From: VXYL01 sp965199915
GTDB taxonomy: Bacteria > Pseudomonadota > Gammaproteobacteria > Pseudomonadales > Azotimanducaceae
Direction: 5' to 3'
DNA: 64,000 nt
NCBI GenBank assembly: GCA_965199915.1
Contig: OZ241348.1
Coordinates: 2,604,001-2,668,000, forward strand
Position numbers and translations under genes: made by a program. This document shows positions 15,751 to 24,790 of this stretch, in pieces. Below the pieces are notes generated by a model, which was given only the letters and a program-made list of their open reading frames with translations, had not been told where the DNA came from and did not search any database. The first letter of the stretch is position 1. The number at the start of each line of letters is the position of its first letter.

Positions 15751-16265
15751 TCCCACGCGGGGTTCCAATCCACCACCAAGCGGCCGGCGCGCTCGTCCAC
15801 ATTCACGACGACCTGCCGGACGAAGGGAATCAACCGTTCGCGGTTGCCGTCCACCACCACCAGCACAGCGTGCGCCGGCGTTGCGAACACGCGGGCCACA
15901 ACGCCGAGACATTGCGGTGGAGCGCCATCGTGTTGCAGGGGCACCACGCGCTTGCCCACCAAGTCCCGCCAATAGTGTTCCCCAGCGTCCGGCTGCGGCA
16001 GCAACTGCGCCGCAACGCCGATTCGCCGGCCGCGCAACGCGCTCGCGGCATCGCGGTCCGCCGTCTCGTCGATGCGCGCGACGAAGCCTTGGCCGTGCGG
16101 CCGTGCAGTCGCCCTCACGACGCGCCATGCGGACGGTGGGCCGATTTGCCACGGTTCGTATGCAAGCAGATTTTCCGGTGGTTCGGTGAAAGACCGCACA
16201 TGCACCCAACCTCTGACGCCGAACGGCGCGCCAACCGCCCCCACGACCACCACCGCGTCGGACAC
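15747..16265 (-). CDS. rimM: Ribosome maturation factor RimM
   Basis: A 172-residue protein with the N-terminal RimM barrel (VVVGAVGAPFGVRGWVHVRS) and a C-terminal PRC-barrel (HYWRDLVGKRVVPL, VLVVVDGNRERLIPFV). RimM binds S19 and assists 16S maturation in the 30S head. The GAxxGxxGWV motif is diagnostic. It starts three bases after the rpsP stop and overlaps trmD by four bases. Confidence 0.96.
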   Translation of the reverse strand: MSDAVVVVGAVGAPFGVRGWVHVRSFTEPPENLLAYEPWQIGPPSAWRVVRATARPHGQGFVARIDETADRDAASALRGRRIGVAAQLLPQPDAGEHYWRDLVGKRVVPLQHDGAPPQCLGVVARVFATPAHAVLVVVDGNRERLIPFVRQVVVNVDERAGRLVVDWNPAWE

Positions 16266-16268
16266 CGC

Positions 16269-16598
16269 TCAAGCGGCGGCCGGCTTTTCGCTGGGCGTCG
16301 CGGCCGCGCCGACCGCGGCGTTGCCAGTTTCTTGGTTTTCCACACCGGCCTGCGCTTCCTTGCGCGACTTGGCGACCAGCTGCCGCACCCGCTCGGTGGG
16401 CCGGGCGCCGACGCGCAGCCAATGATCCGCCCGCGCCAAGTCCACGCGCAACGCCGGCTCTTGGCCTTTCGCCACGGGGTTGTAGAACCCAATGCGCTCA
16501 ATGAAGCGACCGTCGCGCGGCGCGGAGTTCTCCGCAACCGTGATGTGGTAGAAGGGTTTGTTCTTGGCACCGTGACGCGCCAATCGAATCGTGACCAC
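16269..16598 (-). CDS. rpsP: 30S ribosomal protein S16
   Basis: A 109-residue protein beginning MVTIRLARHGAKNKPFYHIT, the typical S16 N-terminus, followed by RFIERIGFYNPVA and ADHWLRVGARPTERVRQLV. The last about 25 residues form an alanine-rich tail (NAAVGAAATPSEKPAAA) longer than in E. coli, a common variation. It is the first gene of the rpsP-rimM-trmD-rplS operon, translated from an ATG with GGAGG upstream. Confidence 0.97.
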   Translation of the reverse strand: MVTIRLARHGAKNKPFYHITVAENSAPRDGRFIERIGFYNPVAKGQEPALRVDLARADHWLRVGARPTERVRQLVAKSRKEAQAGVENQETGNAAVGAAATPSEKPAAA

Positions 16599-16631
16599 CT
16601 GCGGGCGACCTCCATGGACGAAAGGGCGCGG

Positions 16632-16637
16632 ATTCTA
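16632..16637 (-). promoter_or_regulatory. Candidate -10 box for the rpsP operon
   Basis: TAGAAT on the minus strand, 34 bases before the rpsP start. No convincing -35 at standard spacing is seen, so this is a weak call. The 273-base gap to the divergent 2Fe-2S gene must hold both promoters. It also carries two tandem copies of GAAGCGCGTT near 16676-16696. Confidence 0.3.
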
Positions 16638-16871
16638 CCCGACCGCGTGCGCTGTGGGAACGCAAGCCGCGCGCTGAAGCGCGTTGAAGCGCGTTGAACG
16701 AGACGGACTGTCCGACGGCGAAGGAGCGCCTGCTCGAAGGTCAGGTTAGGTTGGGCGCAGTCCACATGGACCGACCGCATGAACCGTCCGCGCCGACGGC
16801 GTCCCCAAACACCGCACGTTCAAGGTACGATGCAGCCAATTCCATAGCTGCGCCATCAGGCGGGAGGATCT

Positions 16872-17351
16872 GTGGCGATGTTGCGATTGCGGGTGAATGG
16901 CCGCCAGCACACGCTCGAAGGCGTCGATGCGAAAACGCCGCTCTTGTGGGTGCTGCGCGACGAACTCGGTTTGGTGGGCGCCAAATACGGCTGCGGAATC
17001 AGCCAGTGCGGCGCCTGCACGGTACACGTCGACGGCGCTCCGGTGCGTTCGTGTTCGTATCCGGCGGCTTCGGTGTCCGGCGAGGTCACCACCATCGAGG
17101 GGCTGGCCGCCGCGAACGGCGACCTGACGCCCGTGCAGCAGGCGTGGGTGGACTTGGACGTGGCGCAATGCGGCTATTGCCAATCCGGTCAGATCATGGC
17201 CGCCGAAGCGCTGCTGCGGAGCAACCCCGAGCCCACCGACGCGGACATCGACGCGGCCATGGCGCCCAACATTTGCCGCTGCGGCACCTACCTGCGCATC
17301 CGCCAAGCGGTGAAAGCGGCCGCCGCCAACAGCAAGGAGAACCGAACATGA
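16872..17351 (+). CDS. 2Fe-2S subunit of a molybdenum hydroxylase (isoquinoline 1-oxidoreductase alpha type)
   Basis: A 159-residue two-domain iron-sulfur protein. The plant-ferredoxin-like N-terminal cluster is bound by Cys41, Cys46, Cys49 (CGISQCGAC) and Cys61. The C-terminal four-helix cluster is bound by Cys100, Cys103 (CGYC), Cys135 and Cys137 (ICRCG). It passes electrons from the molybdenum centre of the partner encoded by the next gene. GTG 16872 and ATG 16878 are both possible starts behind a GGAGG at 16863; the choice changes two residues. The stop overlaps the next start (ATGA). Electrons probably go to a c-type cytochrome or the respiratory chain, since no FAD subunit gene is present, as usual for the isoquinoline-oxidoreductase group. 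Confidence 0.92.
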   Translation: MAMLRLRVNGRQHTLEGVDAKTPLLWVLRDELGLVGAKYGCGISQCGACTVHVDGAPVRSCSYPAASVSGEVTTIEGLAAANGDLTPVQQAWVDLDVAQCGYCQSGQIMAAEALLRSNPEPTDADIDAAMAPNICRCGTYLRIRQAVKAAAANSKENRT

Positions 17352-19597
17352 GCACCTTGAGCTACGCGGGCATCATCGAGACCGCCGACGAGGTCGTCAG
17401 CGGCGGCCGACCGGCCGGCGCGTTGCGCATCGCCAAGGTGGATCGCCGCCAGTTCCTCAAGCTCACCGGCCTGGTTGGCGGCGGCTTGATGCTCTCCTTC
17501 TCTTTGCCGAGGGCGGCGGCCAAGCAAGCGGCGGACGCGCAGTTGCAACCCAATGGCTACCTGCGCATCGACGCGAGCGGCATTCGCCTGTACGCCAAGA
17601 ACCCGGAGATCGGCCAAGGCGTGAAGACGTCGCTGCCGATGATCGTGGCCGAGGAACTCGATGTCGCTTGGGAAGACGTCGAGGTGGCGCAAGCGCCCAT
17701 CGACCGGGACGCCTACGGCATGCAATTCGCCGGCGGCTCGATGTCCGTGCCCATGAACTGGACGCCGTTGCGCCGCGCCGGGGCCACCGGCCGGGCCATG
17801 CTGGTGGCGGCCGCCGCGGCGCGGCTCGGGGTGCCGGCCGCCGAGCTCTCCACCCGCGACAGCCAAGTGATCCATGCAGCGACGGGCAAGCGATTGGCGT
17901 ACACGGACCTTGCCGCGGACGCGGCCGCCCTGCCGGTGCCGGACGCCAATTCGCTGCCCTTGAAACCTCGCCCCCAGTGGCGGCTGCTTGGCACGCGCGT
18001 GACGGGTGTGGACAACGAAGCGCTGGTGCGCGGCCAGCCGCTGTTCGGCATCGATCAAGCGGTTCCCGGCATGAAGCACGCCACCTACACCAAGTGCCCG
18101 GCCATCGGCGGCAAAGTCCAATCCGCGAATCTGGAGGAGGTCAAGGCGCTGCCCGGCGTGGTGGACGCCTTCGTGTTGGAAGGCAACGGCAACGCCGGGC
18201 AGTTGCTGCCGGGGGTGGCCATCGTCGCCGACAACACTTGGGCCGCCATCCGCGCCAAACGAGCGCTCAAGGTGCAGTGGGACGAGAGGGACGCCGGCAA
18301 GGACAGTTGGTCCGCGGCGGCCGAGGAAGCCGAGCGCTTGCGCGGCGAGCGCGGCCCGCAGGTGGTGAACCAAGGCGATGTGGACGCGGCTTTCGCGACC
18401 GCTTCGCAACGCATCGACGCCTTCTACCAATACCGTTTCGTGAGCCACGCGCAGTTGGAGCCGCAAAACTGCACGGCGAGTTTCCGCGACGGCGCGTTGG
18501 AAGTGTGGGCGCCAACCCAGACGCCCGGCAGCGCCATCGGCGATGCGGCGCGCGTGCTCGGCATCGGCCCGAACAAGATCACGTTGCACCAAACGCGCTG
18601 CGGCGGCGGTTTCGGGCGCCGCCTCTACAACGACTTCCTGTGCGAAGCGGCGGCCATCGCCAAACGCGCCGGCGTGCCGGTGAAGCTGTTGTGGACGCGC
18701 GAGGACGACATGGAATTCGACCTGTACCGCGCCGGCGGCTTCCATCAAATGCAAGGCGCCCTCGACGGCGAGGGCCGGGTTGCCGCGTGGCGCGACCACT
18801 TCGTCACCTTTACCAACGACGGACGCCGTCCGGTGAGCGGCGGCGGCCTCGGCCCCGGCGTCTTTCCCGCCGGTTTGGTGGACAACGTGCGCTACGAGCA
18901 GACCGCCTTGCCGTGGAAGAACCGTTGCGCGGCGTGGCGGGCGCCCGGTTCCAACGTGTTCGGCTTCGTGGTGCAGAGCTTCCTGCACGAGCTGGCGGTG
19001 GCCGCCGGCCGCGACCACTTGGAGGTGTTGTTGGAGGTGCTCGGCGAGGCGCGCTCGTTGCAGCCCGGCAATCCGCGGGCGCTGCACACCGGCCGCGCCG
19101 CCGGCGTTGTGAAATTGGCGGCGCGCAAGGCGGGTTGGGGGCGAAAGCTGCCGCCGGGCCGCGGCCTTGGCCTGGCGTTCTACTTCAGCCACGCCGGCCA
19201 CATCGCGGAGGTGGCGGATGTGAGCGTGAGCGCGGAGCGAAAACTCACCGTTCACAAAGTGACCGTGGCGGCGGACGTGGGGCCCATCGTCAACCTGAGC
19301 GGCGCGGAAAACCAAGTGCAGGGATCCGTGGTGGATGGCCTCTCGACGATGCTCGGTCAAGCCGTCACCTTCGAGAACGGGCGCGTTCAGCAGACCAACT
19401 TCGACACCTACCCGCTGCTCAGAATGCCGGCGACGCCGGAAGTGGAAGTGCATTTCGTCGCCAGCGACCACGACCCGACGGGGCTCGGCGAACCGGCGCT
19501 GCCGCCCCTCGCGCCGGCGGTGTGCAACGCCATCTTCGCCGCCACCGGACACCGCGTGCGCACGCTGCCCATCAGCGAGGAGGGGTTCTCGGCGTAA
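17348..19597 (+). CDS. Molybdopterin-binding subunit of an aldehyde/isoquinoline oxidoreductase, Tat-exported
   Basis: A 749-residue protein of the xanthine dehydrogenase family in the IorB arrangement. The N-terminus has a twin-arginine signal (KVDRRQFLKLTG, Arg33-Arg34, then a hydrophobic stretch ending LPRAAA), so the complex should work in the periplasm. Cofactor-binding blocks include TRCGGGFGRRLYNDF, AAWRAPGSNVFGF and the C-terminal GLGEPALPPLAPAV, whose glutamate is the catalytic base of this family. It hydroxylates or oxidises aldehydes or N-heterocycles; the substrate is unknown. It is coupled to the 2Fe-2S gene through ATGA and preceded by AAGGAG. Downstream hydantoinase-type genes suggest a catabolic operon for a cyclic nitrogen compound, which is inference. 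Confidence 0.92.
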   Translation: MSTLSYAGIIETADEVVSGGRPAGALRIAKVDRRQFLKLTGLVGGGLMLSFSLPRAAAKQAADAQLQPNGYLRIDASGIRLYAKNPEIGQGVKTSLPMIVAEELDVAWEDVEVAQAPIDRDAYGMQFAGGSMSVPMNWTPLRRAGATGRAMLVAAAAARLGVPAAELSTRDSQVIHAATGKRLAYTDLAADAAALPVPDANSLPLKPRPQWRLLGTRVTGVDNEALVRGQPLFGIDQAVPGMKHATYTKCPAIGGKVQSANLEEVKALPGVVDAFVLEGNGNAGQLLPGVAIVADNTWAAIRAKRALKVQWDERDAGKDSWSAAAEEAERLRGERGPQVVNQGDVDAAFATASQRIDAFYQYRFVSHAQLEPQNCTASFRDGALEVWAPTQTPGSAIGDAARVLGIGPNKITLHQTRCGGGFGRRLYNDFLCEAAAIAKRAGVPVKLLWTREDDMEFDLYRAGGFHQMQGALDGEGRVAAWRDHFVTFTNDGRRPVSGGGLGPGVFPAGLVDNVRYEQTALPWKNRCAAWRAPGSNVFGFVVQSFLHELAVAAGRDHLEVLLEVLGEARSLQPGNPRALHTGRAAGVVKLAARKAGWGRKLPPGRGLGLAFYFSHAGHIAEVADVSVSAERKLTVHKVTVAADVGPIVNLSGAENQVQGSVVDGLSTMLGQAVTFENGRVQQTNFDTYPLLRMPATPEVEVHFVASDHDPTGLGEPALPPLAPAVCNAIFAATGHRVRTLPISEEGFSA

Positions 19598-19668
19598 GAC
19601 CGCGGGATTCACAAGGCAGCGGCTTGGGGCGAAGGCCGAGGCATCCGTCGCTGCTGTGCGGAAGCAAC

Positions 19669-20874
19669 GTGCGGCGCGCGACGCTGGTGCTTGCGCTGTT
19701 GGCGACGGGCGCGCTTGTGGCGCAGACCATGCCCAGCCGCCACGGCGCGTTCGCCATCGACACCGGCAGCGGCGCTTGGGGTTGGGCGCAAGGCTTCGCC
19801 AAACCCACCGGCGCGGCGAACGCCGCGTTGCGCGCCTGCCGGGCGCGGCGCGGCGCCGGCGACTGCGCGGTGCGGTTGCGCTTCCAAGACACCTGCGCCG
19901 CCTTCGCCGCGGACGCGCGCGGCGATCCGGAGGCGTTTGGCAGCGCGTGGGGGGCGGGCGTCGCCCAAATGCGCGAGCAAGCGCTCCACCACTGCCGCGT
20001 CCGCGGCGGCGGCCGCAGCGATTGCGTGGCGCGGGTTTGGGGGTGTTCCACCCCGGACGCGTTGCAGACCACGCGGTCCGGCAGCGTCTGGGACTTGCCG
20101 GCCGCGGCGTTGCAGCCCGGACGCAGGTTCCGGGAGTGCGCCGCATGTCCGGAAATGGTGGTGGCGCCGGCCGGTTCCTTCGCGATGGGTTCGCCGCCCA
20201 AAGAGCAAGAGCGCTACGCGGACGAAGGCCCCGTGCGGACGGTGACCCTCTCGGCGCCGTTCGCCGCCGGCGTGGCCGAGGTGACCTTCGCGCAGTGGGA
20301 CGCCTGCTTGGCGGGGGGCGGCTGCGGCGGCCACCGCCCAGCCGATGCCGGTTGGGGGCGCGGCAACCGCCCGGTGATCAACGTCAGCCGCGAAGACGCG
20401 GAATCCTACGGCGGGTGGCTGGCGCGCCGGACCGGCGCCAACTACCGGCTGCCGAGCGAGGCGGAGTGGGAGTTCCTAGCGCGCGCCGGAACCGCGACGC
20501 CGTTCCACACGGGGCCCACCATCGCTCCGTCGCAAGCGAACTACGACGGCACCTTCGCCTACGGCGACGGCGTGGGCGGCGTCTTCCGCCAGCGGACGCT
20601 TGGCGTCGCCTCGCTGCGCGCTAACGCCTTCGGCTTGCACGACGTTCACGGCAACGTGTGGGAGTGGGTGGCCGACTGCTGGAACGACTCCTACGCCGGG
20701 GCGCCCGCCGATGGCGGCGCGTGGCGCGAAGGCGACTGCGACAAGCGCGTGCAGCGGGGCGGGTCGTGGAGCAACGCTCCCAAGGATGTGCGCTCGGCGG
20801 TGCGCAATTGGCGCGCCGCCGGCTATCGGGACGCCAACTCCGGCTTCCGCGTCGTGCGCGATCTGGGCCCGTGA
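19669..20874 (+). CDS. Secreted DUF4189 plus FGE/sulfatase-modifying-factor-like protein
   Basis: A 401-residue protein from a GTG start (GGAAG six bases upstream) with signal peptide RRATLVLALLATGALVAQ. Residues about 25-90 resemble DUF4189 (HGAFAIDTGSGAWGW, ALRACRARRGAGDCAV). From about residue 160 comes a formylglycine-generating-enzyme-type domain: VVAPAGSFAMGSP, YRLPSEAEWEFLARAG, FGLHDVHGNVWEWVADCW, RVQRGGSWSNAPKDVRSAVR, ANSGFRVVR. The paired cysteines that bind copper in true aerobic FGEs (normally just after RGGS) are absent, so it probably does not make formylglycine; it may be a non-catalytic or differently acting member like the EgtB/NirV/PvdO relatives. It is coupled to the hydantoinase A gene by GTGA. 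Confidence 0.78.
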   Translation: MRRATLVLALLATGALVAQTMPSRHGAFAIDTGSGAWGWAQGFAKPTGAANAALRACRARRGAGDCAVRLRFQDTCAAFAADARGDPEAFGSAWGAGVAQMREQALHHCRVRGGGRSDCVARVWGCSTPDALQTTRSGSVWDLPAAALQPGRRFRECAACPEMVVAPAGSFAMGSPPKEQERYADEGPVRTVTLSAPFAAGVAEVTFAQWDACLAGGGCGGHRPADAGWGRGNRPVINVSREDAESYGGWLARRTGANYRLPSEAEWEFLARAGTATPFHTGPTIAPSQANYDGTFAYGDGVGGVFRQRTLGVASLRANAFGLHDVHGNVWEWVADCWNDSYAGAPADGGAWREGDCDKRVQRGGSWSNAPKDVRSAVRNWRAAGYRDANSGFRVVRDLGP

Positions 20875-22979
20875 CCGCGGCGAAGGCGAGAGAGCCGAAA
20901 GTGCCCCGGGAGTCCAACCAACGCGCCGCGAATCCGGCAACGCCGCAGCGCGAGCGGAGAACGGATCGCGTCGCCGTGGACATCGGCGGCACGTTCACAG
21001 ACGTCGTTCTACACAGCGGCGACGCCCAGGTCACCACCAAGGTGCTCACCACCGCCGCCGAACCGGCCGCCGGCGTGGTGCTGGGTTTGCGGCAGGTGTT
21101 GCGCGCGGCGGGCCGGCACCCGAGCGACGTCGGCGTGTTGCTGCACGGCACCACCTTGGCCACCAACGCCCTCATCGAACGACGCGGCGCGCGCACCGCC
21201 CTCGTCACCACCGAAGGGCACCGCGACGTGCTGGAAATGGCGCTGGAGAACCGCTTCGAACAGTACGACGTGAACATCGACCGGCCGGCGCCCTTGGTGC
21301 CGCGCCGGTGGCGCCTCACCGTGCCCGAGCGCATGAACGCGGCCGGGGAGGTGCTGACGCCGCTGCCGGCGGACGCCGTGCGGACGTTGGCGCCGACGTT
21401 GGCCGCGCACGGCATCGAGAGCGTGGCGGTGGGCTTCTTGCACGGCTACGCCAACCCGGCCCACGAACGCCTCGTGCGCGACGTGCTGCAAGACGCGCTG
21501 CCGGACCTCGCCATCACCTTGGCGAGCGAGGTGTGTCCCGAGATCCGCGAGTTCGAGCGCTTCTCCACCGCCTGCGCGAACGCCTACGTCAAACCGCTCA
21601 TGTCCCGCTACCTCGCGGATCTGCAGCAACGCCTGGCCGCGCTCGGCATGGACTGCCCGTTTCTCATGATGACCTCCGGCGGCGGCCTCACCTCGGTGGC
21701 GGCGGCGCGCGAATTTCCCATCCGTTTGGTGGAGTCCGGCCCCGCCGGCGGTGTGATCTTGGCGGCGCGCATCGCCGCGGAACTGGGGCTCGATCGTGTC
21801 GTCTCGTTGGACATGGGCGGCACCACGGCGAAGATCTGCCTCATCGACGATGGCGCACCGCAACACTCGCGCGCCTTCGAGGTGGACCGCAGCTACCGCT
21901 TTCGCAAGGGCAGCGGCCTGCCGGTGCGCATTCCGGTGATCGAGATGGTGGAGATCGGCGCCGGCGGCGGTTCCATCGCCGGCGTGGACCGGCTTGGGCG
22001 CATCCAAGTGGGCCCCGAGAGCGCGGGTTCCACGCCGGGGCCGGCCTGCTACGGGCGCGGCGGCGAGCGCGCCACGGTGACGGACGCCAATCTGGTGCTC
22101 GGGCGCCTGCACGCCGATCGGTTCGCGGCGGGTTCCATCGCGCTCGACGTCGGCGCCGCCCGCGCGGCGCTGCTCGGCGATGTGGCGCGACCTTGGCGCG
22201 GCGAGCGCGGCGCGGCGCTTGAAGCGGCCACCGCGACGGCCGAAGTGGTGGACGAGAACATGGCCGCCGCCGTGCGCGCCCACGCCGCGGAGTGGGGCAA
22301 GGACGTGGCGGCGCGCACGCTCATCGCCTTCGGCGGCGCCGCGCCGCTGCACGCCGCTCGGTTGATGGACAAGCTGGGTGCGCGGCGCGTCCTGGTGCCG
22401 CCGTCGGCGGGCGTTGGATCGGCCGTGGGATTTCTCACCGCGCCGGTGGCCTACGAAGTGGTGCGCAGCCGCTACATGCGCCTTGGCGACTTCGACGGCG
22501 CGGCGGTGGCGGCGGCGATGGAGGAGATGTGCGCGGAAGCCCACGCGGTGATCGCGCCCATCACGACGGCGCCGCCCGAGGAGACGCGGCAAGCGTTCAT
22601 GCGCTATGTGGGCCAGGGTTACGAGATCGCGGTGGAGGTGCCCGAAGCCGTTGTCGCCGAGACGTTGCGCGCCGCGTTCGACGCGGCCTACGAGCGGCTC
22701 TACGGCCGCTTGATTCCGGGCTTGGATGTGGAGATCCTGAGCTGGACGCTGACGCTCCGCTGCGCGGTCGCGGATGCGCCGAGCAACACGCCGCCAGCCC
22801 GCGGCGAAGGCGGCGCGGCGTGTCGCCGGGGCCGCGTGGAGCGCGCAGCGCTTGTGCCGGGCGACCGCGTGCGCGGCCCGGCGAACATCGTGGAGGACCA
22901 GACGGTGGTGGTGGTGCCGGACGGTTGCCATGCGTTGGTGGATGACCGCGGCAACATCCTCGTGGAGCGGCCGAGTTGA
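20871..22979 (+). CDS. hyuA: Hydantoinase A / 5-oxoprolinase-type ATP-dependent subunit
   Basis: A 702-residue protein of the hydantoinase/oxoprolinase family. Features are the N-terminal actin-like ATPase loop VAVDIGGTFTDVV, LLHGTTLATNALIERRGART, SGGGLTSV, LVESGPAGGVILA, SLDMGGTTAKICLIDDG, and the C-terminal AFGGAAPLHAARL. With subunit B it opens hydantoin or pyrrolidone rings using ATP. The GTG at 20871 overlaps the previous stop (GTGA) but leaves about 33 residues of unconserved leader; a GTG nearer the conserved VDIGG would give the canonical length. Substrate preference (hydantoin, N-methylhydantoin, oxoproline, acetophenone-carboxylase-like) cannot be told from sequence. Confidence 0.92.
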   Translation: MTAAKAREPKVPRESNQRAANPATPQRERRTDRVAVDIGGTFTDVVLHSGDAQVTTKVLTTAAEPAAGVVLGLRQVLRAAGRHPSDVGVLLHGTTLATNALIERRGARTALVTTEGHRDVLEMALENRFEQYDVNIDRPAPLVPRRWRLTVPERMNAAGEVLTPLPADAVRTLAPTLAAHGIESVAVGFLHGYANPAHERLVRDVLQDALPDLAITLASEVCPEIREFERFSTACANAYVKPLMSRYLADLQQRLAALGMDCPFLMMTSGGGLTSVAAAREFPIRLVESGPAGGVILAARIAAELGLDRVVSLDMGGTTAKICLIDDGAPQHSRAFEVDRSYRFRKGSGLPVRIPVIEMVEIGAGGGSIAGVDRLGRIQVGPESAGSTPGPACYGRGGERATVTDANLVLGRLHADRFAAGSIALDVGAARAALLGDVARPWRGERGAALEAATATAEVVDENMAAAVRAHAAEWGKDVAARTLIAFGGAAPLHAARLMDKLGARRVLVPPSAGVGSAVGFLTAPVAYEVVRSRYMRLGDFDGAAVAAAMEEMCAEAHAVIAPITTAPPEETRQAFMRYVGQGYEIAVEVPEAVVAETLRAAFDAAYERLYGRLIPGLDVEILSWTLTLRCAVADAPSNTPPARGEGGAACRRGRVERAALVPGDRVRGPANIVEDQTVVVVPDGCHALVDDRGNILVERPS

Positions 22980-24589
22980 GCGACATTCGCGACCAGCTGG
23001 TGTGGAACCGCCTGCTCGCCATCGTTGAGGAGCAGGCGCAAACCCTCATGCGCACCGCGTTCTCCACCGTCGTGCGCGAAGCCGGCGACCTCTCCGCCGG
23101 CGTCTTCGACACGCGCGGGGCGATGCTCGCCCAAGCCGTCACTGGCACGCCCGGCCATGTAAACGCCATGGCGGCGAGCGTCGGCAAGTTCCTCGTCCGC
23201 TACCCGCTTGCCGAGCTCAGGTCGGGCGATGTGTTGATCACCAACGATCCGTGGGACGCCACCGGCCACCTCAACGACTTCACCGTGGTCACGCCGGTGT
23301 TCGCGGGCGACCGCCCGGTGGCGCTGTTCGCGGCCACCAGCCACATCGCGGACGTCGGCGGCCGCGGCTTCGGCCCGGACGGTCGGGAGGTATTCGAGGA
23401 GGGGCTGCGCATCCCCATTATGAAACTGTTCGACTGCGGCGTCCTGAACGCCGCGTTGATGGACGTGCTCAAGGCCAACGTGCGCGATCCGGTGGTTGCG
23501 GAGGGGGACGTGTACTCGCTCGCCGCCTGCAACCGCGGCGGCGGCGCGCGCCTGCTCGCCACGCTGCGCGAATTCGACCTGCCCGATCTCGACGGCGTGG
23601 GGCGGTGGATTATCGACGCCTCGCGGCGGGCGATGGCCGACGACATTCGCGCCGTGCCGGACGGCGTGTATCGGCACAGCATGGAGGTGGACGGCTACGA
23701 CGAACCCGTGCGCATCGCGTGCGCGTTGACGGTGGCCGGCGACCGCATCGGCATCGACTTCGCCGGCAGCTCCGGGCGGTCGTCCCACGGCATCAACGTG
23801 CCGCTGAACTACACCGAGGCGTACGCGTCGTTCGGCGTGCGCTGCGTGGTCGGCAACGACGTGCCGAACAACGCCGGCTCGCTCACGCCGGTGACCGTGA
23901 GCGCCCCCGCCGGGTGCGTTCTCAACGCCGAGTTTCCCGCCGCGGTGTCCGCCCGCCACGCCTTGGGTCAGATGCTACCGGACGTCGTGCTTGGCTGTCT
24001 CGACCAAGCGCTGCCCGGCGTCGTGCCCGCGGAAGGCGCTTCCTGCATTTGGAATCCGGTGCTGCGCTCCGCCGGCCTCGCCGGCGCGGCAAGCGGCAAC
24101 GTCTCGGCGGCGCCGTTCGTCATCAACCCGATCTTCAACGGCGGCACGGGCGCGCGCGTGGCCAAGGACGGGCTGTCCACGACGGCGTTTCCGTCCGGCG
24201 TGCGCACCACGCCGACTGAAGTGAACGAAGTCACCGCGCCGCTGGTCTTCAAGCGGCGGGAATACCGCGTCGGCTCCGGTGGCGACGGCGAGTTCCGCGG
24301 CGGCTTGGGGCAGGTGATCGAGATCGTCCACGCGCAAGGGGCGCCCTTCCTGGTCTCCAAGATGTTCGACCGCATCGATCATCCGGCGCGCGGGCGGCGC
24401 GGTGGCGGCGACGGGAGGCCGGGGCGCGTCTACCTGCAGGGCGGCCGCGCCCTTGCCGGCAAAGGCCAGGACCTGGTGCCGGCCGGAGCGACGCTGGTGC
24501 TGGAAACGCCCGGCGGCGGCGGCGCAGGCGATCCGGCCCGACGCGCGCCGGCGGCCAAGCGGGACGATGAGGACAACGGTTTGGTGTAG
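22976..24589 (+). CDS. hyuB: Hydantoinase B / 5-oxoprolinase-type subunit
   Basis: A 537-residue partner of hydantoinase A. Family blocks are visible: EEQAQTLMRTAFSTVVREAGD, GDVLITNDPW, FAATSHIADVGGR, GINVPLNYTEAYASF, EFPAAVSARH and RVGSGGDGEFRGGLGQ. It starts at TTG overlapping the hyuA stop (TTGA). It is the last gene of the five-gene operon, and about 30 bases before the tail-to-tail tRNA-Leu gene. Together the operon suggests a periplasmic hydroxylase feeding a cytoplasmic ring-opening enzyme, which is inference from the gene set only. Confidence 0.92.
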   Translation: MSDIRDQLVWNRLLAIVEEQAQTLMRTAFSTVVREAGDLSAGVFDTRGAMLAQAVTGTPGHVNAMAASVGKFLVRYPLAELRSGDVLITNDPWDATGHLNDFTVVTPVFAGDRPVALFAATSHIADVGGRGFGPDGREVFEEGLRIPIMKLFDCGVLNAALMDVLKANVRDPVVAEGDVYSLAACNRGGGARLLATLREFDLPDLDGVGRWIIDASRRAMADDIRAVPDGVYRHSMEVDGYDEPVRIACALTVAGDRIGIDFAGSSGRSSHGINVPLNYTEAYASFGVRCVVGNDVPNNAGSLTPVTVSAPAGCVLNAEFPAAVSARHALGQMLPDVVLGCLDQALPGVVPAEGASCIWNPVLRSAGLAGAASGNVSAAPFVINPIFNGGTGARVAKDGLSTTAFPSGVRTTPTEVNEVTAPLVFKRREYRVGSGGDGEFRGGLGQVIEIVHAQGAPFLVSKMFDRIDHPARGRRGGGDGRPGRVYLQGGRALAGKGQDLVPAGATLVLETPGGGGAGDPARRAPAAKRDDEDNGLV

Positions 24590-24617
24590 CGGGCGCACCG
24601 CCAGATCGCGTGTTGCT

Positions 24618-24705
24618 TGGTGCCCGGAGCCGGAGTCGAACCGGCATGGGGTTGCCCCCGAGGGATTTTAAGTCCCCTGTGTTTACCTGTTTTCACCATC
24701 CGGGC
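24618..24705 (-). tRNA. tRNA-Leu(UAA)
   Basis: An 88-base minus-strand cloverleaf with encoded CCA: acceptor GCCCGGA...TCCGGGC, D-arm, anticodon loop CTTAAAA (anticodon UAA), a long class II variable arm (CTCGGGGGCAACCCCATG) and a TTCGACT T-loop. The long variable arm is typical of leucine tRNAs. Confidence 0.95.
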
Positions 24706-24790
24706 GTCACATCGCGCTATGCTAACGCCAGCCGTGCGCCATGCAGCCACCTCATGTTGGGATCCCAATTGCGTGGTCGCGCCGCCTGCT

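Noticed and set aside
19669..20874. This FGE-like protein as the activator of the sulfatase at 44882
   Set aside because: The copper-binding cysteines required for formylglycine synthesis are missing, and it is predicted to be secreted while the sulfatase appears cytoplasmic.
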